From Bacteroidota bacterium (GTDB lineage: Bacteria; Bacteroidota; Bacteroidia; B-17B0; Aurantibacillaceae): DNA of 36,026 nt. The notes beneath the pieces are model-generated. The model saw only the letters and a program-made list of their open reading frames with translations, had not been told where the DNA came from and did no database searches. Positions 18,801 to 25,208 of the stretch are shown here, piece by piece. Both the position numbers and the translations under genes were made by a program. Every line of letters starts with the position of its first letter. Position 1 is the stretch's first letter. Location of the stretch: assembly GCA_013297775.1 (NCBI GenBank), contig JAAFIL010000036.1, positions 1 through 36,026 of the forward strand, in the 5' to 3' direction.

Positions 18801-19253
18801 TTGTTGTCCTTGTAATTTATACAACCCTCTCGAACTAAGGGCGTAGGTTGTATCGCGAAAGTTAAATAGACGTGTTAATTGATGTTGGGGTGTTTCGCCT
18901 TTAAAAGGTATTTTATGAAAGTAACGCCCGCTTCCTTCGTAAAGTGTATGAAACGTGCTGAAATAATAGTGCGAACTGGTTTCACAAAACGCATTAATAG
19001 GTGCATGAAAGTAAGCGTCGTTTTCTATTTTTACATTTGAAAAAGAATAACTGTCGTAAAAACGAACGCCTTGCGTAAACCCAAACCACATAAGTCCCGA
19101 TTTATCTTGATACATGCTACTAACGTGCGTATCGGGAATACCATCTCTAAGACCATAATAATCGAAAGCGTAACTTTGTGCTTTACTAAGTTGTGCACTA
19201 ATCAACACACTAGAAAGGATAAAAAATTGAATTATTTTTTTTTGTAGTTTCAC
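12801..19253 (-). CDS. Giant sensor phosphatase: Reg_prop/Y_Y_Y, membrane block, 2 PAS, 4 GAF-like, SpoIIE
   Basis: A 2150-residue protein. GTG start at 19253 followed by a signal peptide (about 1-25, ending LSKAQS). Reg_prop beta-propeller repeats fill about 28-640 (YYGLRDGIPDTHVSSMYQDKSG, GLMWFGFTQGV, EGDVWLATTTHGI). A Y_Y_Y-type domain is at about 664-744. One helix at about 748-768 is followed by a six-helix membrane block (about 790-940). Cytoplasmic modules are PAS at about 954-1060, PAS/PAC at about 1064-1175 and four GAF-like domains at about 1198-1340, 1376-1524, 1558-1708 and 1734-1884, joined by similar helical linkers. It ends with a SpoIIE/PP2C phosphatase (about 1925-2150) with metal-binding motifs DLGGDFYW, GDCTGHGISG and LTTDGYIDQFG and end motif QTDDVCL. 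It should dephosphorylate a serine/threonine-phosphorylated partner, such as an STAS anti-sigma antagonist, in response to a periplasmic signal; none is encoded nearby. Confidence 0.9.
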   Translation of the reverse strand: MKLQKKIIQFFILSSVLISAQLSKAQSYAFDYYGLRDGIPDTHVSSMYQDKSGLMWFGFTQGVRFYDSYSFSNVKIENDAYFHAPINAFCETSSHYYFSTFHTLYEGSGRYFHKIPFKGETPQHQLTRLFNFRDTTYALSSRGLYKLQGQQLKKVITHTELDTLHLFKFFLDSRDNLWVTIKQGQLRIYNLKLGKDVSAQILPKDWLNKPLIGDVAEGLDQSYYIVSKKEGVYWLKNKVVSPLNIESGVPLPPKILSLQFEKSSNTLWMAAYGQGLLKYQNKKLELINEKNGLKYTNIITIFCDTEGDVWLATTTHGIVKFKKNGIINLNKNHNLLGDRVQHLFRDEPNQQLIGLSGGYISCIKNANINLVEETKTDPVHSLSEITPGVFMAGYANGFVRWFKNGQFSSPKIKVLESDEPIRVITDFKDNLFFSSEYGKIYAFNRSTKKTSVITDTLDSDVTCFEKSMSGDTLLIGTNNGLLFMDKHFQIKSFPLDSLNFENVTIHTIKVYKHFIYVATNCMGLFIYDVKKHKVTHLTTANYLASNNLFNVEVIDTNQLILSSPKYINVVKFKGNQTNVYYFRAENYDVSFELSPACMVQTFNKGEVAVGSDNGLLLFNNLIKDNSISPKIRVSSIIVNDKEIDPLQFPNHFDKSGLPVLFKLNSDANTLIIKFVGIKYSTNENLDYAYRLSKDTSTWISLGEGEELFLPAIQTGLSFVDLKAKGQGNTWGKPIRLSFDKKPPFWRTRFFGFLVMIICLVLFTYFFRSNQRFKNELINDLESTFINLQTARLMLFFAGVVIPFASFINAVVNNEYDIKLFILSGVGVLLLGTGVLTFTSRFIQKNIYTTVVILYVIIVLSYSTVTYIANVNAFSVISLTLSVTVSTLIIEKIRRYVYFAAFVISVMVILIILRSSPEYNQVLFALAIITSLFISFISLLVKLNVGQRLLFADTVMNKGNTLVIASNSNAQIIFVNHALSQLVGLPEAEILNEGWWILQKDNQKTVSAKETIINGTIPKTSLNLINGTNGRSFWIEWQNTRLESGVTVSVGSDVTEKQNYEKRFSHIVENAKDIIYITSINGDFTYVNDIAVQVTGYSKEELLTKNFKDIIKRDHQRKVATFYALQLKSKEQESYLEFPIVTKANKIVWVGQQVLFLEDKITKTFKGTQAICRDITKRVEAEEKLRIANNDLNVLNQVKELILRHQEDEEVLLEGVLKKLFNNRRQNEYFSIGIFDTPHLVKQYALNTLSDEVLKSSYTLTDSASQLLKTSSVKRIQVFDEFPDYLKQDAALLKNPSQALSIPLKTTTQLFGYLNVFSEQAMVFAEDYLSVLDDVSNYLTINFTQAEQKRIISTKNEEIHSYLLKLEDLNDELHYENSLKESVIYAKDIDDVCNRMLTHIMATTVKSYCYSFNILDPDQEKIAIYQGFKDSPFKRYEYELSEEMRTMLFSLESQLYFYKAEAEMNTKLSWFNQPLEHLTCAILVPILTISNRYGFLGVYTTSESLYNSEDLRKVESIASITSSFISQYYSNLAINLKNEQIQRYSKQLEYINNDLEEQNHIKELIISTKERDALIDRLLLLTIKASRFAKAYSINIINKVNSTLTVYSIRRYNTIIYKEVITLNAEQLLYIDTLNERIAKQEDADYATIYQFAMDTKQPSINSKTMMFKVLRNPTQSIGFIGTYSTEENIYEKSDMKFLIELSNSLQNFLSIDEQNEVIASKNAEINKNTKRLELLNEARQLLINSTSLSKLYTNLIELLYTRIDNIHRVSFLIFENDQQHGHLYYMDSLSLNVEYKNILTTQLPTIPFFEANLDYDIPDLSGKSELTDDDLHWLSVSMRSVYCVPVFVNGKLFGAINMLSRELNNFEEQKPIIKQLKESVSLIIEQIVYKDIISQKNKDISDNITYAKRIQDAIMSAPLTLKQSFPKSFLFFVQRDDLGGDFYWFHKANDATILAVGDCTGHGISGSLLTILASNYMQQAIKEKGLTDPGLILEHLNVSVRGALNQTNSETEILDGLDISCVLYHAKTRLLHFSAAMHTLFIVRKGELIEIKGNRFPIGSFQVDRQNYFTTHLMAMELGDIVILTTDGYIDQFGLLNGKRFGRIKFRELLLKMATYPEAERKALIQQAHLDWRGGGQQTDDVCLLCFEVE

Positions 19254-19635
19254 CTCAACGTACTAAAGTACATATTACTTAAAGAGTTTACAAGGTTAAA
19301 ATAGTAATTTTTACGAAGGTATTCGCTACGAAAATAAAAAAGTCCAATAAAAATAATACGTTCTATTTGATTTATAATTTCGTTTTACCGAAAACGAAAA
19401 CCATCATTTTGCTTCATTTAAAATACTTGCCGTAACCTTTGCTAGGCTTGTGTTTTCGCCTTATTTAATAGTAAGTTATTGGGGCCATGTCGAACTCAAT
19501 CGTGCAGTACGCAGTTATAGAGGGGTACTAGAGGTTAAAGTTATGAAACACAAGGTCTTAATAAGTTATTAATCCAACCGAAAAGAATGAAGATTTTTAA
19601 ACCAAATTTATAATATCTTATCAATAGGTAAAATT
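19254..19635. other. Divergent intergenic region (382 nt)
   Basis: This separates the minus-strand sensor phosphatase from the plus-strand PorE-like gene and must hold promoters for both. On the plus strand TTTG (19408-19411), 21 nt, then TAACCTTTG (19433-19441) is a near-consensus promoter with one extra base in the -7 element. It would give a leader of about 190 nt. A small inverted repeat around 19381-19399 (CGTTTT, ACCG, AAAACG) is visible. No gene is seen. Confidence 0.4.
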
Positions 19636-21750
19636 ATGTTTAATCGCACAGTAAAAAACTACATAGTGCTTATTGGGTTGTTACTAATGGCAACAACCTT
19701 AAAAGCCCAAAAGACGAGGGATTTGGAGGAGGAGGCCTACTATCAACTTGAAAATAGAGAGTTTGGAAAGGCTTATGCTTTATTCGATAAACTGTACAAT
19801 AAAGATCCTAAAAACTTCGATTATAAATACCGCTTGGGTTTATGTTGTTTAAGCTATCCTGAACGGAAAAGCCGAGCTATTGAAATTTTTGAAGAGATTA
19901 AAACAAAAAATAAATTAAAAGATATTGATTTTTTTCTGGGGAAAGCGTATCATTTGAATTACCGTTTTAACGATGCCATTACTTACATGCAGCGTTACAT
20001 AGATGCCCACACGCAAACGCAAGCTAAAGATATAGAGTGGCCATTGGTTCAAGAAGCGAAATTATTAATTAAAAACAGCACCAACGGATTTAACATTGGC
20101 AACATGAAAATTAAAGCCGATATAAAAAACTTGGGCACACCGCTTAACACCGACGAAGAAGAGTATGTACCTGTTATAACTACCGATGAGTCTATTTTAA
20201 TTTACACCTACCGAGGTAAAAAAAGTTTAGGTGGATTGGTTAATGATAATTTAGAACCCGACAACGACGAGGGGTATTTTCATGAAGATGTTTACATTAC
20301 TGTGCGAGGTGCCGATTCTGTTTGGGGTGCAGGCACAGCAATTACTTCTATTAACACCAAAGGACACGATGCGGCCATAGCCATATCGCCCGATGGACAG
20401 ACCCTGTTTACCTTTACAAGCACTAAACGCGATAGTGGCGATATTTATGTGAGTAAATTAACAGGTTCAGAGTTTACTAAACCCGAGCGTTTAAACCGAA
20501 ATATTAATACCAGTTCGTGGGAAGGGAGTTGCTCCATTTCGGCCGATGGTCGTTTTTTATATTTTGCAAGCGAACGCAAAGGTGGATATGGAGGTAGAGA
20601 TATTTGGGTAAGCGAGTGGATAAATAACGATTGGAGTACTGCCAAAAATTTAGGAGATAAAATTAATACACCCTACGATGATGACGCTCCGTTTATTCAT
20701 CCAGACGGCATCACGTTGTTTTTTAGTTCGAAGGGGCATACCAGCATTGGAGGTTATGACATTATGTTTTCTATTAAAAAAGATAACGAATGGTTAGAGC
20801 CTAAAAACATGGGCATACCGTTAAACACCACCGAAGATGATATGTATTACGTTATTAATTCGAGTGGTACACGCGGGTATTTTAGCAGTAACCGTGGCGG
20901 CACAGGCGGGAAAGGTAAAAATGATATTTACGTGGTTGAGCCAGGTATCTTAGGCGAGAAGCCAGTTATAGCCATGCTTAAAGGAACTATTTATGGCGAT
21001 GATAAACCTATTGAAAGTAAAATTCAAGTAACAAAAAATCCGGGAACCAATGTGTTAGGTCCTTACTATTCTAATAAGGAAAGTGGAAAATATTTAATGG
21101 CAGTTAGCCCAGGGGCTTCTTACCGAATTAAAATCGAAGCCAATGGTTACGAGTCTTTAGAAGAAGATTTAGATGTTGAGAGTTTGAATAAATTTGTGGA
21201 GTTGAAAAAAGATTTTTATTTGTACTCGCCGCCAGTAGTCGCCAGCCGCAAACAAGCCACCTTTAATCAATTGCTCGATAGTATTTACAATAAGGTTACA
21301 AATGCCGAAAACTTGAATAAGGATATACCCACCGATCCTCCTGTTAAAACACTTCCTTGTGGCGGCACACAAACTTTGCCTAATTTTAACCCGCTTAAAG
21401 GTAAATCGTTAAACGACCGCGCCACTTACGAAAAATTATTAAACATGGCTGGTAATTATTGCGCCGAGGGTTTAGTTTTTAAAGTGCAAATTGCGGCTTA
21501 CCGTAAACCCGAAAATTATAAATACGAACGTTTGTTAGAGTTTGGCGAACCAAGCCGAGCCGATTATCCAGACGGCATTACACGTTTTACGCAGTTACAA
21601 TTTACGACTCTAAAAGAAGCAGAGGTTCACCGTCAGAAAGCGATTGCTAAAGGACAAACCGATGCGTGGGTGGTTGCATTTGTAAATGGAAAACGTTACA
21701 CCTTAGAAGAATTAATTCTACTTGATTTTTTAGGGAAGTCAGTAAATTAA
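19636..21750 (+). CDS. PorE-like envelope protein: TPR, PD40 propeller, CNA/CRD-like, SPOR-like end
   Basis: A 704-residue exported protein. Signal peptide 1-24 (cleavage after LKA) without a lipobox cysteine. A TPR-like helical region covers about 28-140. PD40/WD40-like propeller repeats are at about 165-435, with recurring DE-x-LIYTYRG, SPDGQTLFTFTS, SADGRFLYFASERKGGYGGRDIW, HPDGITLFFSSKGH and SSGTRGYFSSNRGG. A carboxypeptidase-regulatory/CNA-like beta domain is at about 441-518. The C-terminal 613-695 (LVFKVQIAAYRKPE and TRFTQLQFTTLKEAEVHRQKAIAKG) looks like a SPOR-type peptidoglycan-binding fold. Porphyromonas gingivalis PorE has TPR, WD40, CRD and an OmpA-like end, so this protein has the same order with a different wall-binding module. 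Anchoring envelope machinery to peptidoglycan is inferred. Domain calls for TPR and PD40 are firm. Confidence 0.82.
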   Translation: MFNRTVKNYIVLIGLLLMATTLKAQKTRDLEEEAYYQLENREFGKAYALFDKLYNKDPKNFDYKYRLGLCCLSYPERKSRAIEIFEEIKTKNKLKDIDFFLGKAYHLNYRFNDAITYMQRYIDAHTQTQAKDIEWPLVQEAKLLIKNSTNGFNIGNMKIKADIKNLGTPLNTDEEEYVPVITTDESILIYTYRGKKSLGGLVNDNLEPDNDEGYFHEDVYITVRGADSVWGAGTAITSINTKGHDAAIAISPDGQTLFTFTSTKRDSGDIYVSKLTGSEFTKPERLNRNINTSSWEGSCSISADGRFLYFASERKGGYGGRDIWVSEWINNDWSTAKNLGDKINTPYDDDAPFIHPDGITLFFSSKGHTSIGGYDIMFSIKKDNEWLEPKNMGIPLNTTEDDMYYVINSSGTRGYFSSNRGGTGGKGKNDIYVVEPGILGEKPVIAMLKGTIYGDDKPIESKIQVTKNPGTNVLGPYYSNKESGKYLMAVSPGASYRIKIEANGYESLEEDLDVESLNKFVELKKDFYLYSPPVVASRKQATFNQLLDSIYNKVTNAENLNKDIPTDPPVKTLPCGGTQTLPNFNPLKGKSLNDRATYEKLLNMAGNYCAEGLVFKVQIAAYRKPENYKYERLLEFGEPSRADYPDGITRFTQLQFTTLKEAEVHRQKAIAKGQTDAWVVAFVNGKRYTLEELILLDFLGKSVN

Positions 21751-21868
21751 TTACCATTTAAACTTGTTTTATTTTCATGTGATTAAGTTTCTCCAAATGA
21801 AACTTACTATTCTACTTCGTTAAAAATACGAGCGATAGTTTTTTATTGTGCCTTCGTTGTTTATTTTG

Positions 21869-22034
21869 TAATACCAATATCGGTTCTAAAAGATACAAGT
21901 TGAACCAGAATTATTTTTCTTTTAGGCGACGAAAAAATTATAGGCGTAGCAAAGCCTGCGGGTATAATTTTTGAGGAAGTATAAGAGAAAAAGAAACTGG
22001 GTCAACGTATCTTTTAGAAATGATGTTGGTATAA
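21869..22034. repeat. MITE-like inverted-repeat element (166 bp)
   Basis: The two halves are inverted imperfect copies of about 80 bp. The left half starts ATACCAATATCGGTTCTAAA with AGATAC following; the reverse complement of the right half starts ATACCAACATCATTTCTAAA with AGATAC following. Both continue with TTGAnCCAG, a T-rich block and an AAAATTATA block near the centre, where AGGC..GCCT forms the hairpin tip. TA is found at both edges, which would fit a TA target duplication. It has no coding capacity. An exact 18-nt piece of the left end occurs in inverted orientation at 10380-10397, so the family is dispersed. Confidence 0.75.
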
Positions 22035-22165
22035 GATGATTGGACTTAATTATAAATCAAGTTGATCTCATTTATAACTTCGTAACATTCGGAGAAGCAC
22101 CGATTATTTTGTTAAATTTTTTTGACTTTGTTAAAACAATAGGTTAATGCTGCATTTTTAACAAT

Positions 22166-22197
22166 TTTGTTTGCTAATTTTTACCCCATTAAATTTG
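22166..22197 (+). promoter_or_regulatory. Consensus promoter of the RRM protein gene
   Basis: TTTG at 22166-22169, 20 nt, then TAAATTTG at 22190-22197: a full match to the Bacteroidota consensus. It predicts a leader of about 50 nt before ATG 22251. Confidence 0.7.
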
Positions 22198-22250
22198 AGT
22201 AATAAGAATTTTGTTTAACTTTAACTCAATTATTTTTAGAACCCAGTTTT

Positions 22251-22514
22251 ATGAACATTTTTGTTAGTAACATTAGCTTTAAAGTACGCGAACAAATTTT
22301 ATCTGACCTATTTAGTCCTTTTGGCGAAGTAGTAAGTGTACGAATTATTAAGGACAAAGAAACCCGCCGCAGCAAAGGGTATGGTTTTGTTGAAATGGCC
22401 GATGCCAATGCTGGTAACGCAGCTATAGAGGCACTAAATGGCACCATGCACTACGAGCGTAACATTGTAGTTGCAGAAGCCAAAGGTAAAAAAGAGGAGT
22501 CAACTGCCGCTTAA
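22251..22514 (+). CDS. RRM-domain RNA-binding protein
   Basis: An 87-residue cytoplasmic protein made of one RNA recognition motif. RNP2 is IFVSNI (residues 3-8) and RNP1 is KGYGFVEM (42-49), both with the aromatic positions that stack on RNA. The chain then ends in a short Lys/Glu/Ala-rich tail (AKGKKEESTAA). This is the size and form of the small single-RRM proteins common in Bacteroidota and cyanobacteria, where several are cold-induced. Cold regulation here is not shown by the sequence. It has a strong promoter of its own and a leader of about 50 nt. It stands alone: the next gene downstream is a broken phosphatase after a 407-nt gap. RNA targets are unknown. Confidence 0.92.
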   Translation: MNIFVSNISFKVREQILSDLFSPFGEVVSVRIIKDKETRRSKGYGFVEMADANAGNAAIEALNGTMHYERNIVVAEAKGKKEESTAA

Positions 22515-22921
22515 TTAGTTAAAGCACAGCCTAGAACCAGACTAGGACTTATTGTATATGCTTCCCTTTTCAACTGTAACGTTGATGGCTGATTGTTTAT
22601 TGTGTCTTTTAATGTAAAATTTAATTTTTCTTTGAGAAAGAAGATAGGTTGTAACACAAAGTACAATATTTGTATCTAATTAAAGCGTAGTGTAAATCTG
22701 TTGAGTTTAACCTTTTAATGATTCTATTTCTTTTAGGTAAAACTTTTCACGTATTAGTGGCAAGTTAAGGTGAAGTGATTGAATTAAATGGAAGTATGTT
22801 TGTTGGAGTAAGTTTGAATCTTAGAGATAAACGCGTTAACAAAATGCTGGCTTCGAGGAATTTTGGCGATGCGGAAAATTATGCTTTGACTTTTACCTAT
22901 ATGCTAATTGTTAAATAGTAA
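22515..22921. other. Intergenic region after the RRM gene (407 nt)
   Basis: A short stem (CCTAG 22530-22534, CTAGG 22542-22546) follows the RRM gene but lacks a T-run, so termination is doubtful. An open frame at 22775-22918 (47 codons from GTG, or 40 from ATG 22796) encodes GSMFVGVSLNLRDKRVNKML and ends 3 nt before the broken phosphatase gene. It could be a small coupled gene or the remnant of a transposase, since the LRDKRVNK segment faintly recalls the N-terminus of IS4-type transposases. It is not strong enough to call as a gene. Confidence 0.35.
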
Positions 22922-23478
22922 ATGGATGAAAAATCAGATAAACTTTTAATTCTTGACCTAGACGAGACGCTAATTCACGCCACTGAAAACGAATTAAATT
23001 TTTCTGCTGATTTTCGGTTTGATAGATATTTTATTTATAAACGACCATACCTTGACCAATTTCTTTTAGATATTTGAATACATTTTGCAGTTGGAATTTG
23101 GAGTTCGGCAGGTGACATTTATGTAAAAGAGATCGTAAATTATATAAAACCTGAAGGTATGGATTTTGAAATCGTTTGGGGAAGAAGTAGGTGTTCTCTA
23201 AAAAGAGACTTTAACCTAGATAATTTCTTTTTTGAGAAACGGCTCGACAAACTAAAAAAGAAAGGGTTTAGGCTTGAAAAATTCTTATAGTGGACGATAC
23301 GCCAGCAAAATCGAGGAGCAACTATGGGAATGCAATTTACATTAAAGAGTTTTTAGGTGATATGAAAGACCAAGAACTTAAATATTTAAGAGATTATTTG
23401 TTAACATTAAAAAATGTGGATAATGTAAGGGCTATTGAAAAACGAAATTGGCAAACTACTAATAGAGGTAACATATAA
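22922..23478 (+). pseudogene. Broken FCP/SCP-type (NLI-interacting factor) phosphatase, HAD superfamily
   Basis: Conceptual translation gives about 185 residues. From ATG 22922 it reads a HAD motif I LLILDLDETLIHA (DxDxT) near residues 8-20, the FCP/SCP signature, then YKRPYLDQFLLDI, where an in-frame TGA (23075-23077) stops it after 51 codons. Reading through gives HFAVGIWSSAGDIYV, motif II of the family. A second lesion follows: the A-run at 23277-23281 is one base too short, shifting the downstream part to another frame, where it continues as KILIVDDTPAKSRSNYGN (motif III/IV) to TAA at 23476-23478. With one nonsense and one frameshift lesion the gene is very likely dead. Bacterial members of this family are sporadic and their substrates mostly unknown. 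Confidence 0.82.
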
Positions 23479-23590
23479 CAAGAAATTTGGAAAGTGCTTG
23501 GTTGAGTGCTAAATTTAATGTTAGTTTGTAATCTCGATTAGGTTTATGCGCCAACATCGTGTAATAAATTTTATGCTTTAAAATAAATAT

Positions 23591-24217
23591 ATGAAAAAAA
23601 TAATTTTAACATTGATTCTCTTCACATCTATTATTGCATTCGGACAATCATTTGAGGGTGAAATTATTTATAAAAATTCTTTAAAAAGCAAAAAACCAAA
23701 AATGACAGATGAACAATGGACACAAATGATGGGTTCAAAACAAGAATATTTTATAAAAGAGGGGAGTTATAAATCCATTTCAAATGGAACATTAGCACAA
23801 TGGCAAATTTATGACAATAAAGAAAATAAAATTTATTCTAAAGGAAGTAACTCTGAAATAGCATTGTGGAATGATGCGTCTGTAAATTCTGACGAGGTCA
23901 TAAAATTAGAAACTAATAGAAATGCGACAACAATTTTAGGGTATGTTTGTGATGAATTAACCTTGATCTGTAAAAGTGGTATTCAAAAATATTATTACTC
24001 GTCTAAGTTACCCGTTGATATAAAATTATTTGTAAATCATAAGTATGGGAATTGGTATGAGTTCCTAAAAAACTCTAAAGCATTACCATTGAAAACAATA
24101 ATTGAAACACCTCAGTTTATAATAGAAACTACTGCTACTGAAGTTAAGCCAATGAAACTTGATGATAAAATATTCATATTACAGGCGGGCACCAAAACGT
24201 CTAAGAGTCCTTATTGA
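23591..24217 (+). CDS. Exported protein, DUF4412/GLPGLI-like
   Basis: A 208-residue exported protein. Residues 1-18 form a signal peptide (MKKIILTLILFTSIIAFGQ, cleavage near FGQ-S). The rest is beta-rich: FEGEIIYKNS at the start, a segment YFIKEGSYKS, then WQIYDNKENKIYSKG, TTILGYVCDELTLI and a tail with ATEVKPMKLDDKIFIL. This order resembles the DUF4412 and GLPGLI (Porph_ging) families of periplasmic Bacteroidota proteins, but I cannot decide between them. No catalytic residues or anchor are evident. The gene stands 112 nt after the broken phosphatase and 227 nt before a lipoprotein gene. An A-rich stretch precedes the ATG, as is usual in this phylum in place of a Shine-Dalgarno sequence. Confidence 0.72.
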   Translation: MKKIILTLILFTSIIAFGQSFEGEIIYKNSLKSKKPKMTDEQWTQMMGSKQEYFIKEGSYKSISNGTLAQWQIYDNKENKIYSKGSNSEIALWNDASVNSDEVIKLETNRNATTILGYVCDELTLICKSGIQKYYYSSKLPVDIKLFVNHKYGNWYEFLKNSKALPLKTIIETPQFIIETTATEVKPMKLDDKIFILQAGTKTSKSPY

Positions 24218-24444
24218 CAATAAAATCAGTTATTAATAGGTGGTATCCGTTACCAGTTAAACCCTTGAACTTTCGATTTTGACTGTATGGTGGTGTATAA
24301 TTTTACTTTCGGCTGAACTAAAAAATAGTTGTTTATCAACTAACCTAAGATTTAAAAATAGTGGTATTTTCAAAAATATACTAAATATAAAGTACGAAAC
24401 CATCAGCGGTAAAATGAACAAAAGAAAAATAATTACATTTACAC

Positions 24445-24918
24445 ATGACTTTAAAAGCAACTTTATTTACATTTTTAATCACTCTTTTAATCAGTAGTTG
24501 TCAAGGCGACTCTAAGGCGGTCGTAAAAAAAATGACAGCACAAGAACTAAGAGATCAATTGAGTAAATTAGAGTCATTAGATTCAATTCAATACGTTTCG
24601 GTACGATTAATTAATTTTGAGGAAAATTTAGTAATGGTAAGAGCTAGAGGTCTATTTCGAGCCCCTCAGTACAAAGTTGATGGCTGGAATGTTATTGGTG
24701 AGATAACAAACACAGCTTTACTAGCCACCTATAAGGATGTTGTTCTAACTATTTCTTATTTTTCTAAAACAAAATCTCTCATTGATAAGAAAGAAATTGT
24801 TGTTTATGAATATTTAAAACCAAACTCTTCTATTAGTTTTAATTCAAAGGTAAATCCACCAGATGGCACATACAAAATAGACTTGACCGTAAAATCAATG
24901 ACCCCTATTCAACGTTAG
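24445..24918 (+). CDS. Small lipoprotein with FxLYD-like beta domain
   Basis: A 157-residue predicted lipoprotein. The signal ends with lipobox LISSC (Cys19), followed by QGDSKAVVKK. After a helical linker (about 29-45), residues about 70-155 form a beta domain: GEITNTALLATYKDVVLTISYFSKT, then EIVVYEYLKPNSSISFNSKV. This is the pattern of FxLYD-like extracellular domains (GxVxN, VxVxVxFxD, L.PG..xxF). The function is unknown. A near -7 element TACATTTA (24434-24441) sits three bases before the ATG, so the message may be leaderless. An overlapping frame that starts earlier on the plus strand lacks any protein-like character and is not called. Confidence 0.68.
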   Translation: MTLKATLFTFLITLLISSCQGDSKAVVKKMTAQELRDQLSKLESLDSIQYVSVRLINFEENLVMVRARGLFRAPQYKVDGWNVIGEITNTALLATYKDVVLTISYFSKTKSLIDKKEIVVYEYLKPNSSISFNSKVNPPDGTYKIDLTVKSMTPIQR

Positions 24919-25208
24919 GACTGAGTCCATGCCTCTGATAGTTAGCAGAAAGAGTATAAACAAAACACGTCAACAATCTTCAATTCACTCGGGTTTATAC
25001 CATCATTGATTATCGCTAAAATCTAAATAATAAACTTTACTAGTACTTTCCACTTTCTTGAAAGGTACGGAATGCCACTTTTCACCAAAATCAGTAACAT
25101 TTTCTACTAAAACAGCTCTAAAAAATGTTTCCACTTATAAAATAAAACCTTCCACTTATCAAGTTTACTTTTATTATTCTAACAATACTCTTAAATTAGG
25201 CTTGTAAT

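Larger units (their letters stand above)
21751..22250. other. Intergenic region with MITE-like element and RRM-gene promoter (500 nt)
   Basis: It contains the inverted-repeat element at 21869-22034 and the promoter at 22166-22197. The remaining sequence is AT-rich and no reading frame of interest is seen. No clear terminator follows the PorE-like gene, although the inverted repeat could act as one. Confidence 0.5.

Noticed and set aside
22530-22546. Stem CCTAG/CTAGG as intrinsic terminator of the RRM gene
   Set aside because: Only 5 bp of stem and no T-run after it.
23075-23077. In-frame TGA in the FCP/SCP phosphatase as possible selenocysteine or recoding
   Set aside because: No hairpin of SECIS type is evident and a second frameshift lesion follows, so simple decay is the better explanation.
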